Assembly: GCF_000819685.1 (NCBI RefSeq)
Contig: NZ_CDBR01000007.1
Location: 1-64,000 of the forward strand
Direction of reading: 5' to 3'
DNA: 64,000 nucleotides
Source of the DNA: Aeromonas allosaccharophila
Lineage (GTDB): Bacteria; Pseudomonadota; Gammaproteobacteria; Enterobacterales; Aeromonadaceae
The notes below the pieces were generated by a model. That model made no database searches. It was given only the letters and a program-made list of their open reading frames with translations, and was not told the origin of the DNA. Shown here piece after piece: positions 63,615 to 64,000 of the stretch (positions are counted from its first letter, which is position 1; each line of letters begins with the position of its first letter). The position numbers and the translations under genes are program-made.

Positions 63615-63640
63615 GATGTCTGTGGGGGATCCTGTAAGAT
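63613..63640 (+). promoter_or_regulatory. Likely promoter of the recombinase gene
   Basis: TTGATG (63613-63618), 16 bases, TAAGAT (63635-63640), about 33 bases before the GTG start. The -35 overlaps the last two bases of the palindrome, so a protein bound there would block it. A smaller repeat, GGATC/GATCC, spans the -10. Confidence 0.5.
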
Positions 63641-63672
63641 CCTCTCAAACTTCATATGAATCATAGTGTTCC

Positions 63673-64000
63673 GTGGCATATCCAACCTTGTCCAGTCCGG
63701 CTCATCAGTCACTGCAGACTGTTTTCGATGCGCAGCTAAATAGTCGGGCACGCCGCTTTTTGCGCAGTGCAAAAGCGGATTCCACCCTCAATGCCTATCA
63801 GGCGGATACCCGTATTTTTGTCTTCTGGTGCCAATTGCACGGGCTGGATCCGCTGCAAACCACCCATCACGACATCATGAACTTTCTGGCAGATCAGGCC
63901 GATGGCGTATTGGCCGACTGGGTTTGGCTGGATAAAGAGGAGGGGAAGGGGGAGCTGCGTAACGGTGAACCTCGTAAACCGGCAACCCTGGTAAGGCGTC
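63673..64000 (+). CDS. Tyrosine recombinase / integrase, N-terminal part (runs off window)
   Basis: The frame is open from a GTG at 63673 to the edge, 109 residues. From about residue 27, RARRFLRSAKADSTLNAYQ, then DTRIFVFWCQLHGLDPL and HHDIMNFLADQADG, matches the SAM-like core-binding domain of phage-type integrases. The catalytic Arg-His-Arg-Tyr half lies outside the window. The preceding in-frame codon choices include a TAG, so no earlier start is possible; no good ribosome site is seen. The unusual DWVWLDKEEGKGELRNGE insert follows the core helices. It could be a genomic-island integrase or a stand-alone recombinase. Confidence 0.8.
   Translation, partial: MAYPTLSSPAHQSLQTVFDAQLNSRARRFLRSAKADSTLNAYQADTRIFVFWCQLHGLDPLQTTHHDIMNFLADQADGVLADWVWLDKEEGKGELRNGEPRKPATLVRR

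Noticed and set aside
63581..63772. Minus-strand 63-codon frame across the recombinase promoter
   Set aside because: It crosses the palindrome and promoter and is antisense to the recombinase N-terminus; no ribosome site.

Overview
The window is a stretch of ordinary chromosome from a gammaproteobacterium, most likely Aeromonas. This rests on protein similarity recalled from the families and on gene neighbourhoods shared with Escherichia coli: tsaB-yeaY-fadD-rnd, rlmI/acyP, metG/apbC, udk-dcd, rne/rluC, and yceF/yceD-rpmF-plsX-fabHDG-acpP-fabF-pabC-mltG-tmk-holB-ycfH. Codon use in most genes is GC-rich and even. I saw no rRNA, tRNA, CRISPR array or prophage.

Layout. 1-370: the 5' end of an IS110-family transposase gene next to the AT-rich 3' tail of a broken gene. 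381-15421 (minus strand): the histidine operon hisL-G-D-C-B-H-A ... F-IE, with a His-rich leader peptide and attenuator. It is interrupted between hisA and hisF by three co-directional signalling genes: an HD-GYP response regulator, a membrane PAS protein without an output domain, and a large hybrid histidine kinase. 15509-23143 (plus): a small charged protein, the helicase YoaA, TsaB, an Slp lipoprotein, an alpha/beta hydrolase, FadD and RNase D. 23333-26157 (minus): a YcbL-like hydrolase, then the selenium pair mnmH and selD. 26554-32446: a GNAT protein, a membrane acyltransferase, rlmI, a chemoreceptor gene broken by one amber codon, acylphosphatase and a CHAD protein. 32638-39190: metG, apbC, udk, dcd and the phosphate transporter pit with a PhoB-like box. 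39317-39914: a shrunken IS3-family remnant. 40244-45399: rne, rluC and a HAD phosphatase. 45469-52152 (minus): a complete tripartite RND efflux operon with a LysR-type regulator. 52264-63387: the fatty-acid synthesis supercluster running into tmk-holB-ycfH. 63585-64000: a 13+13 bp palindrome over a promoter and the start of a tyrosine recombinase gene that runs off the window.

Most of the content is housekeeping: histidine synthesis, lipid synthesis, tRNA and rRNA modification, RNA decay and nucleotide supply. The accessory signals sit at the two window edges, in the his insertion, at the IS3 scar, and in the efflux cluster placed between rluC/HAD and yceF. Start codons were chosen from Shine-Dalgarno spacing, gene overlaps and known family N-termini; several are GTG or TTG. 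Promoters and operators were read by eye and are tentative.
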